In this document: piece after piece, positions 26,486 to 35,184 of the stretch
How positions within the stretch are numbered: position 1 is the stretch's first letter
How the letters are laid out: each line of letters opens with the position of its first letter
Source: Fibrobacteria bacterium
GTDB taxonomy: Bacteria; Fibrobacterota; Fibrobacteria; UBA11236
Assembly (NCBI GenBank): GCA_025360005.1
Contig: JANYDA010000008.1
Coordinates: 1 to 64,000 of the forward strand
Direction: 5' to 3'
DNA length: 64,000 nucleotides
Made by a program: the position numbers and the translations under genes
The notes under the pieces: generated by a model
Told to the model about the DNA's origin: nothing
The model's input: the letters and a program-made list of their open reading frames with translations, nothing else
Database searches by the model: none

Positions 26486-26540
26486 AGAAAGGGTTTGCAA
26501 AAAAATTCTTTCACCCTTCGCTTTTTGAATCCCCCCGCGC

Positions 26541-29500
26541 TCACCCCGTCACCTCCATCGCCAACATGGTCAGGTCGTCATGGTAGGGCTCGCTGCGGAT
26601 GAAGACCCGCACGTCGTCCAGGATGGTTTTCAGAACGTTTTCAGGCTCTTCGATCTTATCGCCCGACATCACTTCCAAAAGCCGCTTGATGCCGTAGAAT
26701 TTGCGATCCGAATCCATGGCTTCGGAGAGGCCGTCCGTGAAAATCAGGTAGCGATCGCCGTGCGTCAATTCCAGGACCCGCTCTTCCATCCTGTCCGCGA
26801 AATCCTTGCCGGAAACCATGCCCAGCGCCAGCCCTTTGGGCATCATCGGCTCCGGCCTGCTCCCGTTGTTCCCGTGCTGGATCAATAGGGGCGGATGGCC
26901 CGCGCGCGCATAGGACATGGACTTGCCGTCCTTATCGATGATCAGGCAAAGCGCGGTGACGAAACTCTTATCGTCCAGATCCAGGATCATAAGATCATTG
27001 ACGGCGCAGAGCAATTGCTTGGAGGAGGATTCATAGCGCGCTTCGGCGCGGAAGGTGCTGCGCAGCATGGTCATCACCAGCGCTGCGGGAATGCCCTTGC
27101 CGCTTACGTCGGCTATGACCACCACCCAGTTCCCGGAATCCGTCTGGAAATAATCCAGGTAGTCTCCGCCCACTTCATAGGCCGGATGATAAACGCCTTT
27201 GAGGTTGACGCGCGGTATGGACGGCTTGTTCTGCGGGGTGAACCGGCGCTGGATGTCCTGGGCGACCTCCAGTTCGCCCTGCACGCGGGCCTTCTTTTCC
27301 AGTTCCTGAAAATTGTTGGCGTTGGAAAGGGAGATGGCGGCTTGCGCCGCGAGGGTATTGAGGATCACCTTCTCCTGCTCGAACCAAGCGGCGAACGCGG
27401 CGGGCGCGAAGAGTTGCACCACGGCCAAGGATTTGTCCTCCACCAGCAAAGGCACCGCGGCATATACGGGAAAACCGTCCAGGCCCGGCCATGCGATTTC
27501 GGCGAAGCCGGCGTCCGCCTTGCGATTGGGGATGAGCATGGGTGCGGTCAGGGGCTCCGGCCCCTTGGCCAGAAGGGCCGCCTCGCAGGCCTGCTTGGAT
27601 TCCAGCGCGGAAAGGCGCGCGGTGGCGGCGATACAGCGGTAGCCGTCCGGGCCCATTTCGCAGAACGCGGCCTCAATACCTGGATAACTGCGAGCGAAGG
27701 TTTCCAGGATGGCCGGCAACAATTCCCTGCGATGGTTGAAATGCGCCAGGCGATGGGCGGCCGAATTCAGGAAATGCAATTGGCTGACGCGCGACTCCAG
27801 CCGCTGGTTGGCCTCTTGCAGCATACGCTCGCCTTCGCGCAGGGCGCGCTCCGTGCGCAGATGCTCCTTGATCTCCTGCACCAGGGCGGCCGTGCGCTCC
27901 TGGACGCGCACTTCCAGATCCTCCTTGGCCTTGCGGATGGCTTCCTGCGCCACCATGCGTTCGGTGACGTCGCGGGAGATGCCCACCAGTCCCGTGACCG
28001 CTCCTTCGCTATCGTAGATGGGAACCTTGGTGGTGGAAACCCATGCATCCGGGCGGTTGTTGGTGAAGGTCTCCCGCTCCACCTTGTCCACGATGGGGAC
28101 GCCGGTCCTGAGGATCTCCTGCTCGTCGTTGAACGCCTGTTGCGCGTGATCCTGGGTGAAGAAATCGAAATCGGTTTTGCCGATGGCGTCTTCCAGCCGT
28201 TCCAGGCCTTCCAGGTGGATGCCCTTGCTCACGCGGATGAACCGGCTCTGGGTGTCCTTGAAGTAGATAGCGTCCGGGATGTGGGTGAGCATGGCCTGCA
28301 GGAGATTGCTCTCGCGGGCCAGCGCCGCCTCGGCCCGCTTGAGCGCGGTCACATCCCGGGAAATGCCGCAAGTGCCCACGATGTTGCCCTTGATATCGTG
28401 CAAGGGCATCTTGGTGGTGACCACGGATCGGGAGTTGGTCTCCACCGTATTGTCCACTTCCAGCTTGTTGATCATGGCTTGTTTCTGGGACATGATGCGC
28501 AGTTCGTCCACGCGCGCTTCCCGGGCATAGGGCGCGGCGAAGAAATCCATGTCGGTCTTGCCCAGGATCTCCGCCTTGGAAGGCGTGCCCATCTGGACCA
28601 CCATGGCCTTGTTGACCCAGGTGAAACGGCTGTCCTTGTCCTTGAAATAAACCAGGTCCGGCGCGTTCTCCAGCAGATCGTTCAGCAGGGCGCTTTCGCG
28701 CGCCATCGCCTCTTCCGCCTTCTTGAGCGCGGTCACGTCCTTGGTCACGCCGCAGGTGCCGATAATGTTGCCGTCGACGTCATGGAGCGGTATCTTGGTG
28801 GTATATACCCAGCGCGGGCTCCCGTTGGCGTAATTGTCCTTTTCCAGTTTATTGATGATGGGCACGCCCGATTCCATGATGCGGAGCTCGTCCTCGCGCG
28901 CCTCATGGGCGTGTTCTACCGAGAAGAAATCGAAATCGGTTTTGCCTACGATGTCTTCCTTGCCGCGTTTGCCCATGCTGTCGACGACGCTGCGGTTGAT
29001 CCAGGTGAACCGGCTTTTCCCGTCTTTGAACCAGACTCCATCCGGGATGCTTTCCAGCAAGTCGTTCCGCAGAGCGCCTTCCGTGGCCAGCACCTGCTCG
29101 GCCTGCACCATCTTGGTGAAGTCCTTGGAAATGCCGCAGATGCCGATGATGCCGCCGTCCGCGTCCCGCAACGGGATCTTGGTGGTCAAAACCCACATGG
29201 GCGATCCGTCCGCGTAATGATCGGATTCCAGCTTGTTGAGTATGTATTCGCCGGTGCGCACCACGCGTTGGTCATCATCGAACGCCTGTTGCGCCCTCTC
29301 CACGCTATGGATGTCGAAGCTGGTCTTACCGATGAGATCGGAGCGGCTGCCAAGGCCCCGCAGCTTGTACATGTTCCGGTTCACCCACATGAAGCGGCAA
29401 TCCTTATCCTTGAAATAGATATGGTCGGAAATATTGTCCGCCAGCACGTGGAAGGGGCGGAGTTCCTGCTCCAGCTCGCGGTTGCGGGCTTCCAGTTCCG

Positions 29501-29597
29501 CGATGCGCGCTTCCGCTTTCCGCAATCGCGTTTCCGCGTCCGCTTGCTTGGGTTTTCTTCCCTGGGGCTTTCCGCCGTCCTTGCTGCCTTCTGCCAT
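26541..29597 (-). CDS. PAS(x4)-GAF-SpoIIE (PP2C) phosphatase signalling protein
   Basis: A 1018-residue cytosolic protein. After a Lys-rich start and coiled-coil come four PAS domains (about 40-165, 168-290, 295-418 and 420-548). Each carries the same core: x-YFKDKD-x-RFxWVN-like and IPLxDxDGxIIGxCGIxKD. A coiled-coil (~550-605) and a GAF-like domain (~610-770) follow. The SpoIIE-type phosphatase (~790-1018) has GGDYLDYF, VVVIADVSGKGIPAALVM (~820-837) and YLIFTDGLSEAMD. Enzymes of this kind dephosphorylate anti-sigma-factor antagonists, linking sensed signals to gene expression. No partner (STAS or anti-sigma) gene is adjacent. The start codon is eight bases from the xerC stop. Confidence 0.92.
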   Translation of the reverse strand: MAEGSKDGGKPQGRKPKQADAETRLRKAEARIAELEARNRELEQELRPFHVLADNISDHIYFKDKDCRFMWVNRNMYKLRGLGSRSDLIGKTSFDIHSVERAQQAFDDDQRVVRTGEYILNKLESDHYADGSPMWVLTTKIPLRDADGGIIGICGISKDFTKMVQAEQVLATEGALRNDLLESIPDGVWFKDGKSRFTWINRSVVDSMGKRGKEDIVGKTDFDFFSVEHAHEAREDELRIMESGVPIINKLEKDNYANGSPRWVYTTKIPLHDVDGNIIGTCGVTKDVTALKKAEEAMARESALLNDLLENAPDLVYFKDKDSRFTWVNKAMVVQMGTPSKAEILGKTDMDFFAAPYAREARVDELRIMSQKQAMINKLEVDNTVETNSRSVVTTKMPLHDIKGNIVGTCGISRDVTALKRAEAALARESNLLQAMLTHIPDAIYFKDTQSRFIRVSKGIHLEGLERLEDAIGKTDFDFFTQDHAQQAFNDEQEILRTGVPIVDKVERETFTNNRPDAWVSTTKVPIYDSEGAVTGLVGISRDVTERMVAQEAIRKAKEDLEVRVQERTAALVQEIKEHLRTERALREGERMLQEANQRLESRVSQLHFLNSAAHRLAHFNHRRELLPAILETFARSYPGIEAAFCEMGPDGYRCIAATARLSALESKQACEAALLAKGPEPLTAPMLIPNRKADAGFAEIAWPGLDGFPVYAAVPLLVEDKSLAVVQLFAPAAFAAWFEQEKVILNTLAAQAAISLSNANNFQELEKKARVQGELEVAQDIQRRFTPQNKPSIPRVNLKGVYHPAYEVGGDYLDYFQTDSGNWVVVIADVSGKGIPAALVMTMLRSTFRAEARYESSSKQLLCAVNDLMILDLDDKSFVTALCLIIDKDGKSMSYARAGHPPLLIQHGNNGSRPEPMMPKGLALGMVSGKDFADRMEERVLELTHGDRYLIFTDGLSEAMDSDRKFYGIKRLLEVMSGDKIEEPENVLKTILDDVRVFIRSEPYHDDLTMLAMEVTG

Positions 29598-29604
29598 GTT
29601 TCCT

Positions 29605-30540
29605 TCAGGCCCGGGGGTGGGCCTTAGCGTAGGTTTCCTTGAGTTTCCGAACGGAAACGTGGGTGTACTTCTGGGTGGTGGAGAGGGAGGAGTGCCCCAG
29701 CATCTCCTTCACGGCCATCAGATCCGCCCCGTTGTCCAAAAGGTGGGTTGCGAAAGAATGCCGCAGCACGTGGGGGGAGGATTTCCCGCGCCTCCCCATC
29801 GCATGTAACCGTTCAGTTACCGTACGTTGGATGATACGCTGCCCCACCGGCTTGCCCTGGGCGGAGACCAGCACCGGCCCCGCGGACGTCTGCACCCCGT
29901 GTTCGCGGCATAGCGCGCGGTAGCTGTCCAGCATGGCCTTGGCGGAATCCGTTAGCGGTACGGTGCGGATGCGGTTGCCTTTGCCCAATACGCGCGCCCA
30001 GGAGGAATCGCGCGCCAGGTTGCTCCACTTGAGCCCGATCAATTCGCTTAAGCGCAGGCCGGAGCCGTAGAACATCTCCACGCACAACCGCGTGCGCGCG
30101 GCCGCGAAGCCCTCCGGTTCCGCCGCCAGCACATGGTCCAGGAACTGCTCCCCCGCCACGGCCACCAGCTTGCTTTCCTTTCTGGGGAAAGCGATGGTCT
30201 GGGCCGGATTGCGCGCCAGCCCGTGCTGCTGCACCAGAAACCTTCCGAAACCTTTGAGGCAGGCCAGTAATCTTCCTTGGCTGCTGGCCGCCAGAACGCG
30301 GGCCTGCGCGGATAGGAACATCTGCAGCCCGCGCTTATCCAAGGCCAGCGCGTCGGCAGGGCCTTTTCTGGCGGCCCAGGCGGACAGCTTGTCCAGATCT
30401 CGCGAGTAGGCGGAAAGGGTATGCGGGGAATAGCCGCGGACATCCCGAAGCTGATCGAGGTATTCCCCGATGGCCTGGGAAAGGCCCAGGACGGATGCGC
30501 GGGATACATCGGATTTTTCGGATGGGTCCATGGAGGTCAA
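29605..30540 (-). CDS. xerC: XerC-type tyrosine recombinase
   Basis: A 311-residue recombinase. The N-terminal SAM-like DNA-binding domain includes YLDQLRDVRGYSPHTLSAYSRDLDKLSAW. The catalytic domain has GSGLRLSELIGLKWSNL (Arg ~161), the HxxR box HVLRHSFATHLL (~256-260), LGHSSLSTTQKYTHVS (His/Trp position and Tyr nucleophile ~293). XerC works with XerD at dif to resolve chromosome dimers; length and motifs fit that role better than a phage integrase. It sits between the HD-GYP gene (33 bases upstream) and the SpoIIE gene, all on the same strand, so it may be co-expressed with the two signalling proteins. Confidence 0.88.
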   Translation of the reverse strand: MTSMDPSEKSDVSRASVLGLSQAIGEYLDQLRDVRGYSPHTLSAYSRDLDKLSAWAARKGPADALALDKRGLQMFLSAQARVLAASSQGRLLACLKGFGRFLVQQHGLARNPAQTIAFPRKESKLVAVAGEQFLDHVLAAEPEGFAAARTRLCVEMFYGSGLRLSELIGLKWSNLARDSSWARVLGKGNRIRTVPLTDSAKAMLDSYRALCREHGVQTSAGPVLVSAQGKPVGQRIIQRTVTERLHAMGRRGKSSPHVLRHSFATHLLDNGADLMAVKEMLGHSSLSTTQKYTHVSVRKLKETYAKAHPRA

Positions 30541-30573
30541 TCCGGTTCGTTCCGTGGAAAAGTAGTAATTCGC

Positions 30574-31767
30574 CTATTGCAGGCGCGCAAACTGGATTTT
30601 GAAACCGTCTTCTTCGGCCATGTCCAATGTCCAGGGTTTGATCTTCTTCTTTTCCCTGTCGAAGATGATGAGCAATACGGGCTTTTCCGGATGCGCGATG
30701 GTGCAGCGCGCCACCACTCCGGAAAATCCGGTGTACTTCCGGTATTTCTTGTCCTCGATGATGACCACGCGCGAACCCACCGGGAACACGGGAACGATGG
30801 TGATGAAGGCGTCCACCACGGCGCGGTTGAGATGCGAGCCCGCGGACTTGATCACCGAGCGCATTGCTTCGTCCGGGGATTGCGGGGCCACGGTGTTGGG
30901 CATAGGGCTGAGAAGGGAGATGTAGCTATCGGCCACGGCCGCGATTTCCGCGTAGCGGTGGATCATGCCCTTCTTGGGGCTCAGGGTCTTGAGGGGGATC
31001 TGGTTGTCGCCGCGCAGGCCGCGGGGATAACCTTTACCGTCCTGCCGCTCGTGATGCTGGTAGGCCACGTGCGAAGTGGTGATGCCGATGCGATCATTCT
31101 GGCGCAGGATGGAATAGCCCAGGGCGGGATGCTCACGGTACAGATGCTGCTCCTGCTCGGACATCCGCCCCAGTTTATTCATCAAGGCATCGGGGAAAAC
31201 CACCTTGCCCAGATCCATCAACAGGCAGCCCAAAGCCAGTTCTTCGATCTCGCGCTGCGTGTATTTGAGCTTGTTGGCCAGGATGATGGCGGTGACGGCA
31301 ACGTCCAGGGCATGCTGGTAGAGGTATCCGCTCTTGGTGCGGATGGAGGCGAAATTCACGGCCACGGGTTCCTTGGAAAGGAGATCGTCCAGGATCTGCT
31401 TGATGAGCTTCTTGATCTCTTCCACGGCGATGATGTTCTTGAAGCGGGTGGTATCCGTGAGCGCGCTGGCGATGCTGGCATGGGTGAAGGTTTTGATCTG
31501 CGCCACCTGCTTGAGGATGTCCGCGTTTTCCTTCACCATGAACTGGGATTGCAGCGCCAACTGCTCGCTGACATTCTCTTCGGGAATGACCAGCTCGGTG
31601 CCTTCTTCCGCTATCCAGGCAGCCGTCAATTCGATTTCGCGCATCTTGACCAGCACGCGTTCGTTGATCACGTTTCCCGCGGAGAGCAGGAGTTCGCCGG
31701 ACTCGCTCACTATGGAGCGGGCGAGCAGCATTCCCGGCTTGATTTCGTCCAGCCCCAGCTTGATCAT
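30574..31767 (-). CDS. HD-GYP domain protein with a degenerate HD pair
   Basis: A 397-residue protein. The N-terminal ~130 residues form the module often fused to HD-GYP (GLDEIKPGMLLARSIVSESGELLLSAG). The HD-GYP domain has YLYQHALDVAVTA, then CLLMDLGKVVFPD, HPALGYSIL, HHERQDGKGYPRGLRG (~236-250) and YAEIAAVADSY. HD-GYP enzymes hydrolyse cyclic-di-GMP, but the defining HD dyad here reads MD (~184), so one metal-binding His is absent. A C-terminal PilZ-like or beta-rich tail of ~90 residues (FPVGSRVVIIEDKKYRKYTGFSGVV) follows. ATG 31767 is chosen over an upstream TTG. It is probably the first gene of a three-gene unit with xerC and the SpoIIE phosphatase. Confidence 0.88.
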   Translation of the reverse strand: MIKLGLDEIKPGMLLARSIVSESGELLLSAGNVINERVLVKMREIELTAAWIAEEGTELVIPEENVSEQLALQSQFMVKENADILKQVAQIKTFTHASIASALTDTTRFKNIIAVEEIKKLIKQILDDLLSKEPVAVNFASIRTKSGYLYQHALDVAVTAIILANKLKYTQREIEELALGCLLMDLGKVVFPDALMNKLGRMSEQEQHLYREHPALGYSILRQNDRIGITTSHVAYQHHERQDGKGYPRGLRGDNQIPLKTLSPKKGMIHRYAEIAAVADSYISLLSPMPNTVAPQSPDEAMRSVIKSAGSHLNRAVVDAFITIVPVFPVGSRVVIIEDKKYRKYTGFSGVVARCTIAHPEKPVLLIIFDREKKKIKPWTLDMAEEDGFKIQFARLQ

Positions 31768-31848
31768 GGAATGCCTAATTCTCTTGCTAAAACCGCAGGA
31801 AGTCAAGGTTCCGGGCGGGCTCGCGGGACCCGGGAAAGGCCCCGGCCC

Positions 31849-32838
31849 TCAATTCGGCCGGGATACGCCTATGAGGCGGGAATAGGCCAATCCGGAAAGC
31901 CAGGTCCTTCCCAAGTAACGGTGATAGCGCAGCGCCTGTCGGCATTCCCATCCCGCCCAGGCAACCCGGATCCCCATCGAGGCCTGGAAAGGAGGACCGG
32001 AGAATCCGCCCGTAAGCTCCAGGCTGGGATGCGGCCTTATGGAAAGCGATGCCAGTGTCCGCCACGGCGCGTTTCCCGTCTTGCGGAAATCCAGCCGCAG
32101 GATTTGCGAGGGTCCGGCCGTTTGGGAACCCGCCTGTCCCGGAACGGGGTCCGGATCGCGGCTGTCCGCTTCCAGCCCCCATTGCCATACCCTATCGGTA
32201 GCATCCCCGTTACCTATCCCCACCCCGCTGCCGATCGCCCCCCCATTAACCGCGCCCAAGGGAAGCCCCAGCATGAAAACTCCCGCCTTCAACCGGTGGA
32301 ACGGGCGCCAGGCCGCTCCCAATCCGTGACTCCAAGCCAGCGAAGATCTGCCCTCCGGCCATTGCGAGCTCCATCCGCTCCAAGCCAAACCCAAGTCCAG
32401 GACTCCGGGAAACCCGCCTCCCATCCCACCCAGGCGCAGCGATTGCGTGATCTGGTATCCCTGCTCGGAATACAAACCCTCCACCGCGGTCTGGCGCCAT
32501 TCCGCGGATACCCCCCAACGCGAACCATCCAGGAAGCCCCCCGCCTCCGCCACCGCCAACTCATCCATTCCGTAGGGACGGTGGAAATCCAGGCGCAGCC
32601 CCAGACATCCCGGCCGCAGCGCCGCCGGGTTCTGCCCGAACGCGGATCGCTCCGCGGCCGTGGCGCCGCCCGCTCCCAACGTGGCCGCATAGGCTCCGGA
32701 AACCAGCGCCTGGTTGCCGCATTCGCCCGGCGCGGCGATCCAGAGTAGGACCGGCAGGCAGCAGGCGGGAAACGCGCATGTTACGTTGGGGAGGAACCGG
32801 AGCGTTGCGGTTTTCCGCTCCGGCCGGCGTTCGCTCAT
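31849..32838 (-). CDS. predicted outer-membrane barrel protein (possibly PorV/PorQ-like)
   Basis: About 329 residues. A basic N-terminus and hydrophobic signal (CAFPACCLPVLLWIAAPGECG) are followed by GAYAATLGAGGATAAERSAFGQNPAALRPG. This resembles the ‘NPAGL’ opening of PorV/PorQ/FadL-like outer-membrane proteins. The rest alternates strands and Gly-rich turns (WGVSAEWRQTAVEGLYSEQGYQITQSLRLGG). The start at 32838 overlaps the stop of the lamin-tail gene in an ATGA, so the two are translationally coupled. The C-terminus (GLAYSRLIGVSRPN) lacks a terminal aromatic residue. In T9SS bacteria PorV/PorQ carry substrates at the surface; that role is inference here. Confidence 0.65.
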   Translation of the reverse strand: MSERRPERKTATLRFLPNVTCAFPACCLPVLLWIAAPGECGNQALVSGAYAATLGAGGATAAERSAFGQNPAALRPGCLGLRLDFHRPYGMDELAVAEAGGFLDGSRWGVSAEWRQTAVEGLYSEQGYQITQSLRLGGMGGGFPGVLDLGLAWSGWSSQWPEGRSSLAWSHGLGAAWRPFHRLKAGVFMLGLPLGAVNGGAIGSGVGIGNGDATDRVWQWGLEADSRDPDPVPGQAGSQTAGPSQILRLDFRKTGNAPWRTLASLSIRPHPSLELTGGFSGPPFQASMGIRVAWAGWECRQALRYHRYLGRTWLSGLAYSRLIGVSRPN

Positions 32839-34454
32839 CGCGTCCCCGTCAGCACCACGGCCTGGCGCTTTGCCCGCTTGCCTGCGATAGCCAAGGCCAG
32901 CAGATAGGGACCGGAGCGGAGCGATCTCCCTCCTTCGTCGGTACCGTCCCAGGTATGCACCCTGCGGCCGGGACCGCCGCAGCCCAACTCGCGTACCTGG
33001 TTGCCTTCCAGATCGAACACGCGTAAGACATAGCTTCCCCGCAGCAGACCCACCTCCACGTCCAAGGGACGGCCGGGCCCCACCGTTTTGCCGGACAGGC
33101 TCCACGCGTCTTCCGTCACCGCCGCGGCGGCGTATCCGGGCGTGCTCGCTCCCGGACCCGCCGAGCCGTCGCGCGTCCGCGCCATCCCATCGCCTACCGC
33201 CTCCCCATCCGCGCCATAGGCCACGCTGTCCACCGTAAACCCGGCCAGGGAAAGCGTCAGGGTATCTCCGGAGTTACGTAGCGGGCGCCAACCCGTTATC
33301 GGCAGGACGCGCGCCTTGAGGGCGCCGTAGCGGGCCGCGAATTTGTCCAGGCTCCCGGTCAGCACCAGGAATCCCCCCGGCTCCAGCCCGCCCGCCTTGC
33401 TACCCAGCGCATGGCCGTTGAAAGCCGCCCCGGCCAGATCCAGTTTCCGCCCGATGCCGCCGGAGTCCGCCGTGCGGTTGCGGATTTCCACCCACTCCGC
33501 CTCGCCCGCCTGGGGCGCGGCATGCCATTCGGTGAAGGCCAGGGGGCGGCCCGGTTCCACCGGCAGCAGAAACGCGTTGTTGCCGGGATCTTCGTCCGGG
33601 CCCAGGACGGCGTGTACTATGCCGCGCAATCCCGCGCCCATCGTGATGCGCGCAACCGTCTCCCCCGCGGACGGCGCCGCCACCGGAACCGAATCCAGCA
33701 GCGTTTCCGCCTCGCCATCCCAGTCCGCGTCCAGACGCAGGGAAAGATGGGTCGCGGGAACGTCTCCCGTTCCCAGGTTCGCCACCCGGACCTGCAGGAC
33801 GCCTCCCCCCTCCGCGCCTTTTACGGACGGCCTGGCCGGCACCCAGGTAACCTGCATGATACCCAGATCCCTCTCCGCCTTGCGGGCGCTGCGGCTGTTG
33901 CGTAACCCGGGAGTCGCGGAGTCGCCCCCCGGGCGCGGACCCAGGGAAGCCAGAAAGCGGCGGTAGCCGGCATCCGCTTCCCAGGTGTTCTCCCAGCTTA
34001 CGCCCGGCCTGGGCGCGGGCAAGGCGTAGTCCTCCCCGCCGCCGCGCCAGCCCAGCTTCACTTGGGCGCCCCGCGTATTGGCCAGGCTCAGGCCGCTCCA
34101 TTGCCGCCCGCATTCCATGCCCCCGTTCTCGGCGGGCAGGGAATCCCGGCACAGCAGGAAAAGGGCGCCAGGCGCCAGCACCAAGCCGGACAGAACCAGG
34201 CCTTGCGCGTCCGCATCGATTCGGAGCGAGTCCAGCCGCAAGGTATCCGCGTCGGGATTGCCCAATTCCAGGAACTCGCCCTGGGCATCCGCCACGGCGG
34301 TGGGATCCGCAAAGGCTTCGGAAAGGATGGGGCCGGCGGCTGCGCCAGCGGCGGCGGCGAGGGCGGCCAGGCACAAGCCATATACGGGAAAAGAAAACCC
34401 GGATGGGCCTAGGCCCGGATTGCTTAAGGCTGGGACACTACGGGGGATTGGCAT
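32835..34454 (-). CDS. secreted lamin-tail (LTD) domain protein with FlgD-like C-terminal module
   Basis: A 539-residue protein with a signal peptide (VYGLCLAALAAAAGAAAG). A first lamin-tail-like domain (ILSEAFADPTAVADAQGEFLELGNPDADTLRL, ~45-165) is followed by a CARDB-like spacer (VLQVRVANLGTGDVPATHLSLRLDADWDG). A second LTD (AFTEWHAAPQAGEAEWVEIRNRTADSG, ~305-430) comes next. The final ~75 residues (YVLRVFDLEGNQVRELG, then HTWDGTDEGGRSLRSGPYLLALAI) form a FlgD/T9SS-type C-terminal module. It is a cell-surface or secreted protein. It overlaps by four bases the downstream barrel gene. ATG 34454 is taken; a TTG nine bases earlier is possible. Confidence 0.8.
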   Translation of the reverse strand: MPIPRSVPALSNPGLGPSGFSFPVYGLCLAALAAAAGAAAGPILSEAFADPTAVADAQGEFLELGNPDADTLRLDSLRIDADAQGLVLSGLVLAPGALFLLCRDSLPAENGGMECGRQWSGLSLANTRGAQVKLGWRGGGEDYALPAPRPGVSWENTWEADAGYRRFLASLGPRPGGDSATPGLRNSRSARKAERDLGIMQVTWVPARPSVKGAEGGGVLQVRVANLGTGDVPATHLSLRLDADWDGEAETLLDSVPVAAPSAGETVARITMGAGLRGIVHAVLGPDEDPGNNAFLLPVEPGRPLAFTEWHAAPQAGEAEWVEIRNRTADSGGIGRKLDLAGAAFNGHALGSKAGGLEPGGFLVLTGSLDKFAARYGALKARVLPITGWRPLRNSGDTLTLSLAGFTVDSVAYGADGEAVGDGMARTRDGSAGPGASTPGYAAAAVTEDAWSLSGKTVGPGRPLDVEVGLLRGSYVLRVFDLEGNQVRELGCGGPGRRVHTWDGTDEGGRSLRSGPYLLALAIAGKRAKRQAVVLTGTR

Positions 34455-34580
34455 GCCCGCCAAGTTAGGCGGCCCGGACGCGTTTGTCCGTGCCGGGCGT
34501 CACGATTATCTTGGGGGATTGTCGTGTCTTCCCGGGCGTCACGACGGTTTGGGGATCGGATCAGGGCGATGGAGAACGCG
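34455..34580. other. spacer with a short direct repeat
   Basis: A 126-base spacer between apt and the lamin-tail gene. It contains a 13-bp direct repeat CCGGGCGTCACGA at 34493-34505 and 34532-34544 (39-base spacing). This may be an operator or a chance duplication. The lamin-tail/barrel pair probably starts transcription here, although I see no clean promoter. Confidence 0.35.
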
Positions 34581-35156
34581 TCAATGGCCGGGGAATTGCA
34601 CCAGGGAGAGGATCTCGTGGCCCTTGCCGCGCAATCCCGCGCTGCCGCCCAGATCCGGCAAATCCACGATCACGCCGCAGGAGACCACCTCCGCGCCCAG
34701 CTTACGCAGCAATTGGATGGAAGCGTTCATGGTGCCGCCCGTGGCCATCAAATCGTCCATCAGCACCACCCGTTGGCCGCGAATGATGGCGTCCTTGTGG
34801 ATCTCGACGCAGTCCGTGCCGTACTCCAGCTGGTATTCATAGCGTTCCACCTCCGCCGGAAGCTTGCCTTGCTTGCGGATGGGGATGAAACCCTTTCCCA
34901 GCCTGTCCGCCAGGGCCGCGCCGATGATGAAACCACGGCTCTCGATCCCGACGATGGAATCGAAAGGCACGGGCCCGTAGCTTTCGGCGAAAGCGTCGAT
35001 GCACAGGCGGAAGCCATCGGCGTCGTTCCAAAGCGTGGTGATGTCCCGGAACATGATGCCCGGCTTGGGGAAATCGGGAATGCAGCGGATCTTGGAGCGG
35101 ATGCGATCCGCCCGCGCGGCGTCGGAGGCGGCAGGCTTCTTCTGGGTACCTTCCAA
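34581..35156 (-). CDS. apt: adenine phosphoribosyltransferase
   Basis: A 191-residue enzyme that salvages adenine with PRPP to AMP. It shows the family start DFPKPGIMFRDITTLW, the IVGIESRGFIIGAALA segment, and the PRPP motif RVVLMDDLMATGGTMNA. The C-terminal CGVIVDLPDLGGSAGL is also typical. The best start is a TTG at 35156, because GGAGGT lies three bases upstream (35160-35165) and no ATG fits. The first ~15 residues are an extra polar leader. It follows the winged-helix gene by 28 bases, near the end of a long minus-strand run that begins with accA. Confidence 0.94.
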   Translation of the reverse strand: MEGTQKKPAASDAARADRIRSKIRCIPDFPKPGIMFRDITTLWNDADGFRLCIDAFAESYGPVPFDSIVGIESRGFIIGAALADRLGKGFIPIRKQGKLPAEVERYEYQLEYGTDCVEIHKDAIIRGQRVVLMDDLMATGGTMNASIQLLRKLGAEVVSCGVIVDLPDLGGSAGLRGKGHEILSLVQFPGH

Positions 35157-35184
35157 GTTACCTCCGTGGGCCCGCGGGCCCCGC

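Noticed and set aside
26486-26540. Terminator between hisC and the SpoIIE gene
   Set aside because: An AAGGG/CCCTT pairing with a long A-rich loop is present and a short T-run follows, but the stem is weak and interrupted. I could not support it as a defined terminator.
26895-29627. A ~910-residue open frame on the plus strand opposite the PAS-SpoIIE gene
   Set aside because: It is the antisense of a gene with clear PAS and phosphatase motifs, has no recognisable domains and arises from GC-rich codon composition.
29605-30540. XerC as a mobile-element integrase
   Set aside because: Length and motifs fit chromosomal XerC, there are no attachment-site repeats nearby, and the flanking genes are signalling genes without phage features.
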